Positions 12,501 to 27,500 of a stretch of 64,000 nt of DNA are shown one piece after another; positions within the stretch are counted from its first letter, which is position 1; the number at the start of each line of letters is the position of its first letter. Made by a program: the position numbers and the translations under genes. The DNA is taken from positions 22,967-86,966 of IMG/VR virus record IMGVR_UViG_3300044732_001099. One strand, given 5' to 3'. The notes under the pieces were generated by a model, which was not told the origin of the DNA, searched no databases, and saw only the letters and a program-made list of their open reading frames with translations. This DNA comes from a virus.

Positions 12501-15500
12501 TAATAAAAGTTACTAGAATAATATCAAATGACGATGGAACATATTCTGTTAAAACATCAGAATTGAAAATGGTAATACCATTAGAAAAATTTAGTGAACT
12601 TGCATTATCTCCTTCTATTGATATTTTAGACAAGTATGAAAATGCTTTAATATCATTTACGCAATCAGGCATATTAACATTGTTTGGTAAAACTATTGGC
12701 TACACTCCTGCAATGGGGCCATTAACAGACAAGAAGGCATTAGCTGCTAAGTACCAAGAAATGGCTAATACAACGGCAATGCTATATAAAAATCTAGGTC
12801 AAAGATTTGAAGTAAAGATTGATATTGTTAAAGGCATGCCTACAGTAGACTGGAATGGTAGTGTAAATACAGCATTTCCGTACGTACTTCAAGTATCTAT
12901 TGACAATGGCAAAGGATTTGAATATTTTACAACACACTACCTACAAGATCCACAAAGAGCAAATAAAACTGTACCAGATAATCCACAACAAGAAAATCTT
13001 GAAGTGTACAACAATACATTATTTGGTATAGTAGAAAAGTTATACAACTCTAATAGAACAGAGTTTTATACATCTGCTACTAAAAACAATATTAGTGCAT
13101 CTTCATTTATTGGATTCCATAAAGACATTCCAGTAATGTCATACAGTCAGGTAAAAGACATGGTTGGTATGTACGGTATGGAACTTACAGAAACATTCCA
13201 AGGAGTTAATAAAAATGGTATAGCAGAAACTTATGCAATAGCACATTTTGGTAATAAAGACAATGGACAGAAAATAATATTCCAGTCTGTTACTGCAAGC
13301 AATATGAACGATGAGCAGAAAAACCTTATGCTCAACGAAGTAAATAGAATGCGCGGTATTTTGCAAAATGCTGTAAATCAAATATTACCAAATGAAGCTG
13401 TAAATAAACAAGCGCTTCAGGGTACTGATTCTATATTTGCATTTAACAACTCTTTTGCACTTTTAAATAATGCAGTAATAGCTCAAAAACTATACACTGA
13501 AAAAGATGCAGAAAATAAAACAACTATAGAAGAAAGGCTTAAACTAAGACTTGAAGTTTTAAATGATTTGGCTGCATTTTTATATCCAGTAAAAATGCTT
13601 TATCCTTATAAACACGAAAGTTTAGTGTCTCAGTTTAGGCTAAATACAAAATTACAAAGCGGTAAAGAAGTTACTGGCATAGAATATATGTCAACCGTTA
13701 AAGGACTATTTTTAAGAATGCCTGTAATGGATATTTCTGCCGGCATATTACTTGATGATACAAAAGGTCTTGCTTCTAAAATAACAAATCAACAAGAACT
13801 AGAAAATTATACTAGTTCATTTGCTGAAATACAATCAGAACTTGAAGATATTCTTGGTGAGGGCATTCAACTAGGCATTATAAAATCAGATTTATATCAT
13901 GGTTTTGTAGACAAGCTTGGAAAGATACACATGAACATGCATAATAGTGCATTTAATCCTAAAACATTAAGTCACGAAATATCACACTATGTATCTGAGT
14001 TTTTAATTACAGATGAATATCAAGCTGTATTATTTGATGAGGTAGATAAAAAGTATGGAGTAACACAAAAACAAGGCAACTGGAGAAATGACCTTGATGC
14101 AAGAAGAACTGTCGCAGAACACCTTGCAGATGATGGAGAAAGATATAAATCAGACAGAAGAAACCTTAAAGGTATTTCAAAAGTAATGAGATCTTTCTTT
14201 GACTGGTTTAATAGATTTATGTCAAGGATAGGTATTATCAATGACAAAATAAATGATTTTTACTATGATTTATATGTAGCCAAAAAGTATAAATCACTAT
14301 CCGGAATGGCATTAAATACTGTTAGAGATGAAATGCCGTATGATAGTCTTTATTCAAGAATAATATATGACGATTCATCTTTTAATACTGTAGCTAATAA
14401 CTTTTTTTACGATAATCAGATAGCAAGACAGGTAGCTAATAATGTTGCGGAAATAGCAGCTAAGGAAGTTATTATGCCATCTATGAACAGACGTATGTTT
14501 TTAGATGGTGCCATGTCATTTACAGATATGATCAATAGGATTGAAAACAATTCTAGAGAAAAGGTAATGTACGATACTGATGAAAATGGCAATACAATCT
14601 ATAAAGAACAAGTGATAAATGGTAAGTCAATGTTTTTACCAGTAATCAGAGAACTTACTGTTGATTACACCAGACCATTTTTACGCTGGAACTATAATGC
14701 AACTGATGAAAATGGAAACTCAGTAACTGGTCTGCATTTACAATATTATGATGAAAGCATTAAAGGATATAAAACTGCCGTTCCAAACTCTCAGGGTGTA
14801 TTTTTTACTGAAAAAAGACAGAGAGAAGAGTTTAGAAGATTGCTACAAAAGTCTGTTGATGAATTTGAAATAGAAACGGTAAATGGACTTGTAAGTGTTG
14901 TCGACAAGACAGTAGAAGGCAAGATGAAACTTAAAGGTATCATCAGCAACAAAGACAAGGTTTTGTATAAAAATGCAATGCTACTCAATAGCAAAGTATT
15001 TAAAGCAATGATCAATAGAATATTCCCTTCTCTTGATGTTGATACGATTATAAATAGAGATGGCCAGGTAAGATACAGTGATATTCTAGAATCACTCATT
15101 AGAGTACAAGATGCTAATATCAGGAAAAATGAAGAGGATACAAATCCTATGGATAAGCAATCGGATATAATGAAACTGATGCTTAATACTATCCCGGTAT
15201 ATCAGTTTTTGCCTGATGGTAGTGTTGTTGAAATGCGTGGTAAAAAACTAAACTATGAAGTAGCAAACAAAATACTTACTGACATTCATAGTAATCTTTG
15301 GATTGGTAATAGTCAAGACGGCATAGAAGCTTTTGCTAAAAGTATGGAAATGTTCATTAACAGTAAAATGATGAACAATACAAATCCAACAGAATTAAAC
15401 TCAGATGCTAAGTTTATAAGTGCATACTCTATTTATAAAACATATTTTGATCCACAAGCAAAACAGAGAACCGATAAGTATTACTATCCATCTCACACAA

Positions 15501-18500
15501 GGATTTACAACTGGAACAAACAGTTGTCAAATAAAACTAGAGGCACTAAAGATTACCAAGATGCTCTTGATAGATTTTACGCTGAATATTTAACAGCTGT
15601 AAATACAGAAAAGGAATCTGATGAAACAATAAGAAAGCAGACACCATTAACAAAAGATGAGTTTGAGCTAAATATTGCCAAAAGATCAAAGTTGTCAGAA
15701 ACAATCTTAAACTCTGTTATTACGCATTTTGGCTCTCTTACATCTAATAAGTTTGAGAATGTAAAGAAATATGGCAAAGGCAAAAGAACTACATTTGTAT
15801 CTATGGCCAAACAATCAAGTTCTGCTCATGATACAAAGTTAAAACTAGAACAAAGCATTATATCTAACCTACAAATCAATGGTGGTCTAATGCCAGATAG
15901 ATATGTCGATTTGTTTATTAATAGAAAAAGACCATTAAAAGTAAAAGAAGGACAAGAAAAAGCCAACTCTTACTTTACAATGACAGATAGAGGCATCAGA
16001 TACAGGCATAAAACAAATGATTCATCTGATTTAGGCGTAATAATAATGCCTATGGAAAATGGTAAGTTTAGAAATATGACACCAAATGAAATAAATAAAC
16101 TTACACAGTATGCTAAAGGTGCACAAACAAATATTAGTGGTATAATCAGAAAAGTATTTACTGATTTCTTTAATATGAGTAAGTCAAGCACAGCTAAAAA
16201 TGCAGCTAAGGTATTGTCTGTTCCAAAAGTAGGTAGCAACGCCCATGGTATAGAAACGCTTAGTGACGTACTTGCTCCGTTAATAGCATCAATGTATGTT
16301 TATACTGTTGAAAGAACCGTAGATCCAAACCAGATTACAGCAAAACAGCCTGTATATCCATTGTACAATCAAGCACTTCAAAATACTGCAAAAGATTCTG
16401 GACAAAAAGAAAACTACGGCAAAATAACCGATTCTACTATAGATAGCATTTTAGATAAAGATGCCGGCTCAAACATATTAAAAGATGGTGAAGAGTATTT
16501 CTTCCCAACTGGATTCTATAAAGAGCTTCAGGCACTTGCTGAAATCATGACTTATAATGAAAACAATCCTACAATTTTAAGTCTTGATGGCAGAAGAAAG
16601 CTTTACACTATTGGCAACTCTCATAATTTTAACTATAAGTTCTCTAATGGTAAAAATGATGCACTTGTTGAAAAGTTTGAAGAAGTAGTAAAGGGCCCAC
16701 ATACAAATCCAAATGCTAGAGGCAATAAGATATTAAACCCAATACTGGAAAGAAAAGGAGTAATATCTTCAACGCCATACATGATGGGTATAGACTCAAC
16801 TGGCAAAACTGCTGAGTTAAAAAACATGACTGTACAGGATAACCTACATGCGGCATTGGCGAACTTTACCAAAAATGAAAACCAAAAAGCATTAACCTAC
16901 AACATATCTCCAGTTTTAATACCAGTAAATAATGGCGGTAATCGCGGCAGACAACATTTGTTTGAAGTTAGATTAGGTCATTTTAATGGTAACGGAAACG
17001 GATTTTTAACAAAGCAAACTATTGACAATGTTGATACATTTAAGCTTGATGTAAGAAATATTACAAGTCAACTTAAACGAGGTTTTGCCATAAAAGAAGA
17101 GGCACAGGTTCATAGTATTAACAGGTGGATGAACTTTTTAATGAACCCAGCTAATAACAAAATCACAAACAACGCAAGTTCTTATTTTGCTTCACTAGGA
17201 TTAGGGTTATCACCAATCGATACAACTATACCTGGATGGAAAGCACAACGAGATGCAACTGTTGCTAAGTTAGTTGAGTATTTAAAAAATTATGACGCCT
17301 GGATAATTGATGATGATGTAGTTGGATTTGAAGGTAGTGGACTAAGATTAGGTTCTGATTTCTTAATAATCAAAGCTAACAAAAATGACAAGGGTGGCAG
17401 ATTGTATTTAGGGCACGATGCTTCTATGATGAATAAAGTGCTTACTAGAAATGAAGATGGGACTCAAAAATTCAGAAGTATTGCGCAACAACTATTTAAC
17501 TATTCAAACTATAATAATACAGTAACAATAGATGTTGACGATAATAATCAAATAACATTTGCGCTACATGAAGTATTAAGAACAGACGATTTTAATAATG
17601 AGCAGATTTATGTAAACTACATAGATAATCTAGGTTTAACGCAAACATATATGTTTACAGACGATGATTTACAAAAGATTGTAGATTCTTTGTTTGAAAA
17701 ACATTATAAAGAAACTAATGAAATAGCATTAGCTGATGGTTATAAAATGACTAGTGAAAACGTGTTTGACTTATATCCATATGAAGACGAAATAAAAGTA
17801 GTAGATGGCATCAACATTTATGGCACTACACCATCTGTTATTTGGAAAGGTCTTATTATTGGCCATGCTATGGTTAACTATTTTTCGGATCATGCTATAG
17901 AGGGTACAGAAGCAAATCATCTTTCTAGCGTTGTATATGAAAATGAAACTGGTTCAATAGCGTATGGTGTAAATAGAAACAAACGCGCATTATCGCATAC
18001 TTCTACAGGTTTTACTCCTTCATTTAAGACACATAATGGCATGGATGAAGAATCCAGAATTATGATTATTAAAGACCTAAAAGTAAACGCTTCTATATCA
18101 ACATTACTTGGAGAAATAAACAAAGAACACATTGTTTTTGATGGTCAAAGTTTTAACAATCCATTTTCAATGGAGATGTACTTTAACAGTATTGGAGGAA
18201 ATAATGGTAGCTTAAATAGAAGAATACAAAAATCTATTGCACAACAGTTTAACTACAAAGATGGTTCTACTTTCTTGAAAAAACATGCAGGGTTTATTGT
18301 ATCAAAATCTATGATGGATTCTAGTGTTGATATGGCTAACATGTTTGAATATATGTTAAATCCAGCACTAAGACTAGTCATTAAAGGTGAAGATTTGAAT
18401 AAAATATCATTTTTGAAAAAATCTGATATTGATAATCTAGCAAACGATAGTTTATACCAAAGGTATTTGATTTATTTTGATCAATCTGCTACTGAAACGG

Positions 18501-21500
18501 CATTAAAACAAACGCTTAGTAATATCAACAGTAAGTTTGGTAATCTTAAAACCATGCTTGAAGGCAGTCTTAAGTACAAAAACAATGCTCCGGCAGTTGA
18601 TTCTATTTTGGCAGATTGGAAAAACAGTCAGTTTAATGATACCATTGTAGGTCAATACGATTTTATTGGTAAAGTATTAGCAGATACCAACAATCAAGGT
18701 ATGCTGTCACAAGAAGGAGAAAAAGATCATAGTAGAGCTATTGAAATGCTTGTTGATTTCTATGCTGACTATAGGGCCAAAAATCCTGATACATACAAAA
18801 CAAAATATCCATATTTATCATCAATACAGTTCACTGGTAACAAAAAGGACCAAACCAAAGATTTTGAGATGCCATTTGTTGCATTTAATAAATCCGCAGG
18901 AGCAACGCATTCTGATGCAAATGGTCAGTTTAACCAGGGCAGGCCTATGCCAATGTTTGTTAAAGATGGCGACGCTGCACCTACTAACTTTTACGAACTT
19001 GTTGATTACTGGAAAAATCAAACAGAAGATGCTCCTTATGATAAATGGACATACATGTTTGACAATACACAGGAAATAACACAGTTAAATCCTGAAAGAG
19101 AAATAGATGATAATGAAGAATCTCCAATGGTTCAGGCAATGTCTATTATTCTTGCAAATCCAAATAGTTTAAATACAGGTCTTGCACAAGAAATAGCAAC
19201 AGATTTATCTTCTTTAATGCGCGTAGGATTAGAGAATGTAATGCGCTTTATAACAAATGAAGGTAAATGGAGTGAAGATGTAGACCAGAGAATAAAGGAT
19301 CTAAAAATACAAACAGGTGCAATATCATCTGAAACTGGTGTTGGTTTGTCTAATAAAGAAATAGCAACTATTGAAAACTTTGTAAAAAGTAAAATCAAAA
19401 AGTCTATGTCGCAATCTGATGATACGACAATGTTATCAGAGATTATCAGTGACGACCAAATAAGCTTAAATGTTTCTCATGGTGCAGTTACTAGGGCCCA
19501 GCAATATGTAGCAGCATTCTTAAGAAAAGAAGCTGTTAAAAGAAAGGTTGATGCGATGCGTCTAGTACAAGCTGGTGGTAACTTTATTGATATTGTGGAA
19601 CATAAAGAAACTGGTGAAGTATTTATGTTAGCAGAAGCATATAAGCATGCTGCAAAAATGGGTGTAAGTTTTGATTCTCTTTTTGATGTAAACTCTGTAA
19701 GAGGATTAAAGCATACTACAATTGATACTAAACCCGATTTATCTGTAGAACAACTAGCACAGGTTAGAGCTATTGATACAATCATGAATCAGGCAATAGC
19801 GGAAAATCCAGCAAATGAAAAGCAAATCAAAAAGGATTTTTCAAGGATTAAAATGAAATATCTAGCAGAGCAAAACCTACTAGATGTATCAAAAGGAGAA
19901 GCTATTGTTCCGGCAGTAATGTTCAAAAAGTTTAACATACCTGGAAATGTTGGACTCAATGAAATATTTAGATTGTATGGCAAAAAAGATGGCATTGTTA
20001 GTGAGACCAATCTAATGGAAGCCAGTTCAGACTACAATGCAACAAAAGAACTTATACAGAACTATGTAAATGATAACATTTCTTTTGAAATGAAATACAA
20101 TAGCAATGGTAAGCCTAGAGTTGAAGTGTTGTACAACGAAAACCAATCAGGATTAAATACTTACTTTGAGATGATGTTTGTTGATGGTTTAAACAAATAC
20201 CTCAAAGACAACTATAAAAAGTTTGGAAGTATTTATGCTAAGGTTGACAAGGAAATGGAGCTAAAGCATGGCGACTCATATAGAGCAATGAAAGAAGGTT
20301 CACTTGAAAAATCTGTAGAAGATATTAAGCAAGAACTAAGAACAAGACTGGCTGAAGAATCTACTGCTTTTGCTCAATCTGAAATAACAAACTTAGTTGA
20401 TAAATACACCGATGCTATAACATCTGTAGCCATAACGCTAAAAGATAACATTGGCATGCGTACTCCATCAGGACCAGGCTCTGGTTTTATTAACAACATT
20501 GTAGGATTTATAAATGATGCTAGTTCTGTTGGTTATGTAAATACTATCAAAAACCTTATTGATGGTTCTGACCAAGACGTTGACCAGTTTACAATCTACT
20601 ATTTGTCAAGTACAATGCTTGACTCTGGCAAGATGTCTATTTTAGAATACAACAATTGGAAAGACAAGCAAAAGAAAGATGGTAACTACAATGTGTTGTC
20701 TGATGAAGAAGCTAAGGTTATCAACAACAGGCTAATTAGACATCTTCAAAGATACTATTCCGATCCATTAAATGCTGAACTTACTATGGCAGCTATTGAC
20801 CTTGACCCGGTTAAAAAAGCTGCTGATGGTACATATAGAGAATTGTTTAAAGATGGTGACTTAGCTCATAACATTGGACATTCATTTGTATACAGAAATA
20901 TTGCAATGGATGGACAAGCAGTAGGCCCGTTTGCCAATGCTCAAAAACTACAAACATTGCTTTATTCTGGTTATAGCATGAACCAAAGAAGAGGCATTGA
21001 TTCAAGTATTTACAACTTTAAGATTAACAAAGTAGAAAATGCTATCGGCCAGTTAGAAGATGAGTACAGCAAAGTTCCAGTGTATATGGAGATGCTTATA
21101 AATGCAGCTACGGATAATCCAAAGTTGTTGATTTTAGGTGCAATGAACATCACAATGAACAATGCTGATATGGCATCTGCTATGATGTTTGCACCAAAAG
21201 ATATTCATGATTACATGAGGTCAATGCCCGGTAATGAAAATATGAATGAAGTGGATGCAGTATTAAACTTCTTGAAACTTGATGCAAATAAAGACATATT
21301 TAATTATGTCAAATCAAACTCAGGTATGTACAATGGTGGATTCTCGAGATCTTACTACAATACTGCATACAATTATTACAAAAAACTACAAGCGCATGGT
21401 TCAGAATATGAAGAACAATACAAAAATAACTTAAATAAAAATAGTGACATTTTTGATAGTATGGTCTCATTTCTTATCAATAATGTAGGATATGATGAGG

Positions 21501-24500
21501 CATTTATAAATACCGCAATAGCAACGGCTCAAACAGAAAACAAAGGTGATGTTTTGCTATCTATGATTAGAAATATCAATATCAATAACATTAGTAAAGA
21601 GATTTCTAAAAAACACAATATCCTTAAAAATGTACTTGATAACTTCATTGTAAACAATCTTGATGAAATTACAGATAACGAGTTTAAAGCTGAAATAGAA
21701 AAAGCGCTTAACTCTAAAGATGTTCAAGCATCATACGATATTGTTAACAGCATAGCTAGCATGTCGCCTATTGATAATTTGGCTAATATTAACGAAGAAA
21801 GCAAAGCATTGTCCGAGAAGTACAAACAGTTTTTTAAAGATCTAAAATCATATAAAGACAATCTCAAAAAGAATAAAAATCTTGCTAGAAAAACCGATCC
21901 TAGTTACATTAATGAAGTATATCTTGTCACAAAATATGCTATGCTTGGTGATATTATGAGCGATTTAGTTAAGGTTGCTAACATCAATCAGTTTAAACAA
22001 TCCAAAGCTTATGATCAAAAGAAATTTGAAAACGATTTTACGTTTGCCACTGGTTATACTATTGATGAACTTATTGGTATCTATGACAGATTTAACAGCT
22101 GGAAAAAAGACAATGGAGAAAGCAGCACAATAGGTGATTACTTTGACGCTAATCCCAATGAGAAAAAACCTATTGAAGCAGTAAGAGATACAGCTTTTAA
22201 AACAAAAGCACACACTATGGCTCAAGTTGATTTTTCTTATATGAGAGATAGCATAGAGTCACCTGTAACCGGAGAAGTAATAAACTACTACGAAGACTAT
22301 CACAAGATATTTGATTTTGCATCTATACTTCTTTCTAGGCCAGATGTAATGGAAAGCTTTAGAGCATCACAAATGTTTAAAGACATTAATTCTTCAATAT
22401 TTAACATAGAGTCTACGGAAATACAATCTATGATAGACACTATAACAGATAACATTGCTTACGATATACTGCCAGAAGCTAAAAGCATAGTTTTAAAAGA
22501 AGAGATTAGTAAGTATTTTGTCCATTTGTATCTTTCCGAAATCAACAACAATGGTTTTGAATCAAAAGTAAAAGAAGATATTTTTAAAGCATTAGAAAAG
22601 TTTAATATTCTTACGCTTCCAATGACAGCTGGTTTAGCAACGTCAAATGGAATGATGCATAATATTGGCAATCCTATTGGTGTAAGAAACTTTATTTCAA
22701 ACTTTCCTGAGTTTTTTGATACAGTAATAAGACAATCAGAAATGCAAAGGTTGAAAGAAATGGGTAGTAAGTTTACTGCACAAGACCTTGAATCTGCGTA
22801 TGAGTTTATAGACAGAATAGAAAAGTATTCATACAACCGTATGGATTATCTTGAAGTGCAAAAATCAAGAGTACAAAATGCTAATGAAAATGAGATGCTC
22901 AGAGATGGCTTTAATAAGCTGTCAAATGAAACACAAACATTGTTATCATTGTACCATATTCTTAAGAACCAGTTTGATACAAGTAGATCGTTTTTTGGTG
23001 AAGTATTGCCTAAAAAGTTTCTTATCGATTACTCTAAGTTTTTAAAAGAAGTATTACCTACTAAAGAAATAAGTCAGGATTTGAATAATATTTCAGACAT
23101 GATTTTGTCTAATACAAGTCTTGATTTGCTTAAAAATGAAAAACGCATTTACAAAGATGGTAAAGAGTTTTCACAGGCCCCGGCAGCTTGGTATGGTGTA
23201 GCCAAGCATTATAAAAAAACAATACAAACGCAAAAATCTAAAGTAGGCACGACAATAAGAACATTTGCTCTTGCTACTACTAATGGCATAAATGGAGTTG
23301 CGCTTACCCAGGGTTCTGCAACTAGAACATCATTGTCTAATGTAGTTCCGTTTGATTCTGTAATCAATATGTACAATGATACAGATGCAATGGGTAATCC
23401 TATTACGATATCACTTAGTTACACTCCGACAATACTAAGAAACTTAAATATACCAATGTCATTCTCATTGGATTTAAGGCCACACGCTTACATCAAAAAT
23501 ATATTGCATGGGCATTTAGAAAATGACATACAAAACGCTATTAAAAGGCAGACACAAGAAGGCGTAGAACTTACTCCACAGGATGTATTGCAGATAGTTA
23601 ATGATGTTATGTCAAGAGATTTAAACAATGTTTATAACAAAAAAGGTATTCCTGCATTGCAAGATAAGGCAACGGCAATGGATATGGAAAACTTAATAAG
23701 AAACAATGTTTTCAATATTACTGTTAACTCTATTTTGCAAAAACATGGCCCAAATGCTGATGCTGTATTGCAATCTTTAGATGGTAAAATGCTAAAAGAT
23801 GAATACTACTATAGCGATATAGCTCCATCGTATACATTGCACGCTGCATTAAATATGCTTAAAGCTGAAGGCAAACCGTTTACTATAGAAAATCTTAGAG
23901 CAATAGAATCTATACCATCAATAGAAATGTTTAGCGATACGTATGGCGTTCAATCAAACGAAGATGCTCCATTGGTAAACCTACTTGGTACCTTTGGTAA
24001 TTACTTTACCAGAGAAAATGCTAGAGATTCTGGTTATGTAGTTGCCGTAAACATGAAAGGTCCAAACGGAGTAGGCACAAAAGACTTGTTTTATGAAGCA
24101 GCAAAAGAAATATTTCAAGATACAAGTTTAAAGAACGATCAACTTAATACATTGCTTGCTAATATTCTTATAGCTGATTCTATAGGAATGTCTACAGCTG
24201 ATATGAAAAATAGAATAAACTCATTGTCCACTGTATCAACAAGCAATATAGATTTATTAAAAGAAGTTGCTTTTAAAACTTACTACAAACATGTTGATAG
24301 AAATATTGATGAAGATATAAGCAAAAGACATTCTACTAAATACCACAACATTAATAAGAGTATTGCAGAAGGCAAAACAACGGAATTATTTGGCTCTATA
24401 AAAACAACTGTAGAAACCTTGCAAAGGTATCAAGAAACGCCATATGAAGTTGGTGATATGATACATTTTCCGGATGGTATAGTTGGTATTGTTACTAATG

Positions 24501-27500
24501 TTACATCAGAAAACAATGTAAACTATGTTATTAACCATAAGCTTACAGACAATAGAAACATATTCAATGCACAAAGAGCTATTGTAAGTCTAGAAAACAT
24601 CATGCAGAAAAATAACACAAGGTTTGCGCTTGATGGTTTTGTTAGAACAATAGCCGGCATTATGCCAAATGTTGAGTATAGATATGTTAATGATGAAGAA
24701 GCTCGTCAAATACAAAGGTCTGAGCATGATAGTGTATCTTTCTACCAGGATGGTATTGTTTACATAAATGTAGATAAAGCTGATAGAGGTGTCGCTATTC
24801 ACGAGTTTGCGCATCCATTAACATTGGCAATGCAGATAGAAAAGCCTGAACTATTTAATGCAATAGCACAACAGGTATCTCAGTCTAGTGTAATGGATTA
24901 TGTAAGAAAAATGTACAAGGATGATCTTGATACTGAAGAAGCAATGATACTTGAAGCAATACCAACATATATTCAATTTAGGTATTACGCAAGATTAGCA
25001 CATGAAATGTCTCCAGAAGAAAGAGCAAACTGGGAAATGTTTTTTGCCGAGGCAGGTTCTATATTTAAAGAGGCATTGATTGGTGATGTAAATGCAGAAT
25101 CAAGTATTGACAATGTTGATTTTAAAACTGCTGACCTTAACTCTATATCTGATGCTATCTTAAATGATATGCTCAAAGGCAAGGAGTTTGTAGTCAGAAA
25201 TAAGGAAGCATTTAATATTGCCAGGTTCCTGCCATATACTATGCGGGCATCATCTGCTTCATCGGTTAAGAATATAAACTTAACAAATATAGATACGTTA
25301 TTTCAGCGAAAGTCGCACAATACAAAGGATGACAAAGCTAGAAGACAAATAATGGACTCTATCCAAGGAAATACTTTCTCTGGACTTTCGGGTACCTATG
25401 ACTTGACTATGAGAAATAAAGATTTCTATGATTCTAATGGTAATTACGATCAAAAACGCAAAGAAAAGTTTATTACTCAAATAGTTGAAAATGAAATGGC
25501 ATTTTATGGTGGTATTGAAAAAAATATCATCCAGTTCTTAGACGAACTTCAAACACTTGAACCATTAGCTGCAGCAAAGCAATCATTGTTTGCATCCTGG
25601 AATAAGCGCTACGATTTACCTAATGCTACAGAAGTACAAAAAGAGCAACTTACTCAGAACGTACAAAAAATGATGAACAAACTTGGCTATAATCCAAACC
25701 TAGACCAAGCAATGATGCTAAGTGATGCGGAAAAAACACTTGGATTAAAACTGCCCAATGGTGTAAAACTTGACAACACAATTGTCATTGTTCATAACAT
25801 TGGTAAGCCAGCACAAGAAATATCAATATTAAATGTTTCTCCAGAGTACCTTAGCAATCATGGTATGGAAAAGAACAATATTGCTGCAGCATTTATTGGA
25901 GAAAACTTGACTAATAAAGAAAAGAAACGTGCTAAGAAATTACAAAAAGTAACTTTATCTAATGATAACGGCCATATTGAAGCAGTTAAAACAGCTGTAA
26001 TTGCTATGGCTATTAAAAAATCTAGTCCTGGTACGGTCATTAGAAAAGTAGGTGCTATGCATGTAAATGGTAGTAACATATCTGTAAGAAGTCGTGATGT
26101 AGATGACACTATAAGACAGATTGAGTTGCTTGTTGATAATGTTCCGCAATTGCGTGATAATCTAGAAGTGGATATAAGAGATATTGTATCTGATAAATCT
26201 TTGTACAACATGGACTTATACAAAGTACCTGTTGGAACTAGACTGCTCAACTATTTTAGAACGCTAATATCTACTTTAAAGCCTAATGATAACTATAAAA
26301 AAAGTGTACAAAACACAATAGATCAAGGTATTAAAGTATTTGAAAATGGTGATAACTCATTTTACCAAGATATTCAAAAAGCTGTATTTGGTAGAATAAT
26401 GCACTTGGCAGAAGAACTAGATAGCGATGTGGCAAAGGCTGCCAACGAAGAGTATCAGTTTTTACTACAAACGTATAGAGAGTTAACTGGTTACAATGAG
26501 ATTAACACTCAAAGATTTAACGAGCTTTCATTTGATGAAAAGCTAATACAGACGGCCGATCGCTGGACAGGACAAATAAGAACATGGTTATTTGACCAAG
26601 TTGACCTTGCTTCTAGAAAAGGTGTTGATGAAATGGTACCGTTTAACAAAGAGTTGAACAAAAGAACAAAAACACTGAACACGCTTTCTGGTAATATTTT
26701 AAATTATGGTCTTGACAAAACACATGATTTATTCAAACCATTATTTAAAAAAGCAACTGGTTATGATCAAAATGGAAAAGAAGTTCCAATATCAACTCAC
26801 GAAATACATTGTGATATAAATGACGCTGAAACTGCAAGAGCATTAGCTAATAAAGAAATAACTACAGAGCAATTTGAGTTTGGAAAATGGTTGGCCGATA
26901 GTATGTATGAAGAGTTTGTTCAATATGTAATGACTGTTGAACGCAAAAACATATCACAGCGCGCAAATATGACCGAGGTAGAGCTTAGAGCAGCAGCAGA
27001 AAATGAAGTAGCAAGACGATACAAAAGAGGTATGATGCCTGTATTTGTACGTTCTACAGGTTCTGCTTTAAGTGAAGGCAAGTTGATGGATGCATTAAAT
27101 ATGTACATGAAAAATGCTGGTAGATTTATTGGTGGTGCATTGTATGAAGAGTTTACTCAAACCGAAGATGCAGAGTACCAAAAAGAATCATTCAGAAAAC
27201 TTATGTCTCCATTCTGGAATCAGTTTCAAAATGCAGAACTATACGGCGGTTCATTTAGAATGAAACTTCTTGGACTAGATCTAAAGGTTAGAAATCAAGA
27301 TAGATCTCTTGAAGTTATTGCTCCGGAACTACAAAACTCATTGTCATATAACCTTCAGAACATAGGCAACTATACTATGATGGCATCTAAGCGCACTAAA
27401 CACATGCAAAGAGCAGTAGCATCTGCAAACATTGCAATGGATATGCTTAGAGGCGAAGAAGCAATGCGTGGTGTAAATACTAAAGACGCAAGAGAGCATG

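Noticed and set aside
18741-19079. 112-residue frame on the plus strand inside the giant gene
   Set aside because: It lies in a second frame of a well-supported coding region and its composition (Ile/Leu/His-rich) is that of a shadow frame.
25858-26250. 130-residue minus-strand frame inside the giant gene
   Set aside because: Antisense to the 7,503-residue frame with Ser/Leu-rich shadow composition and no leader.
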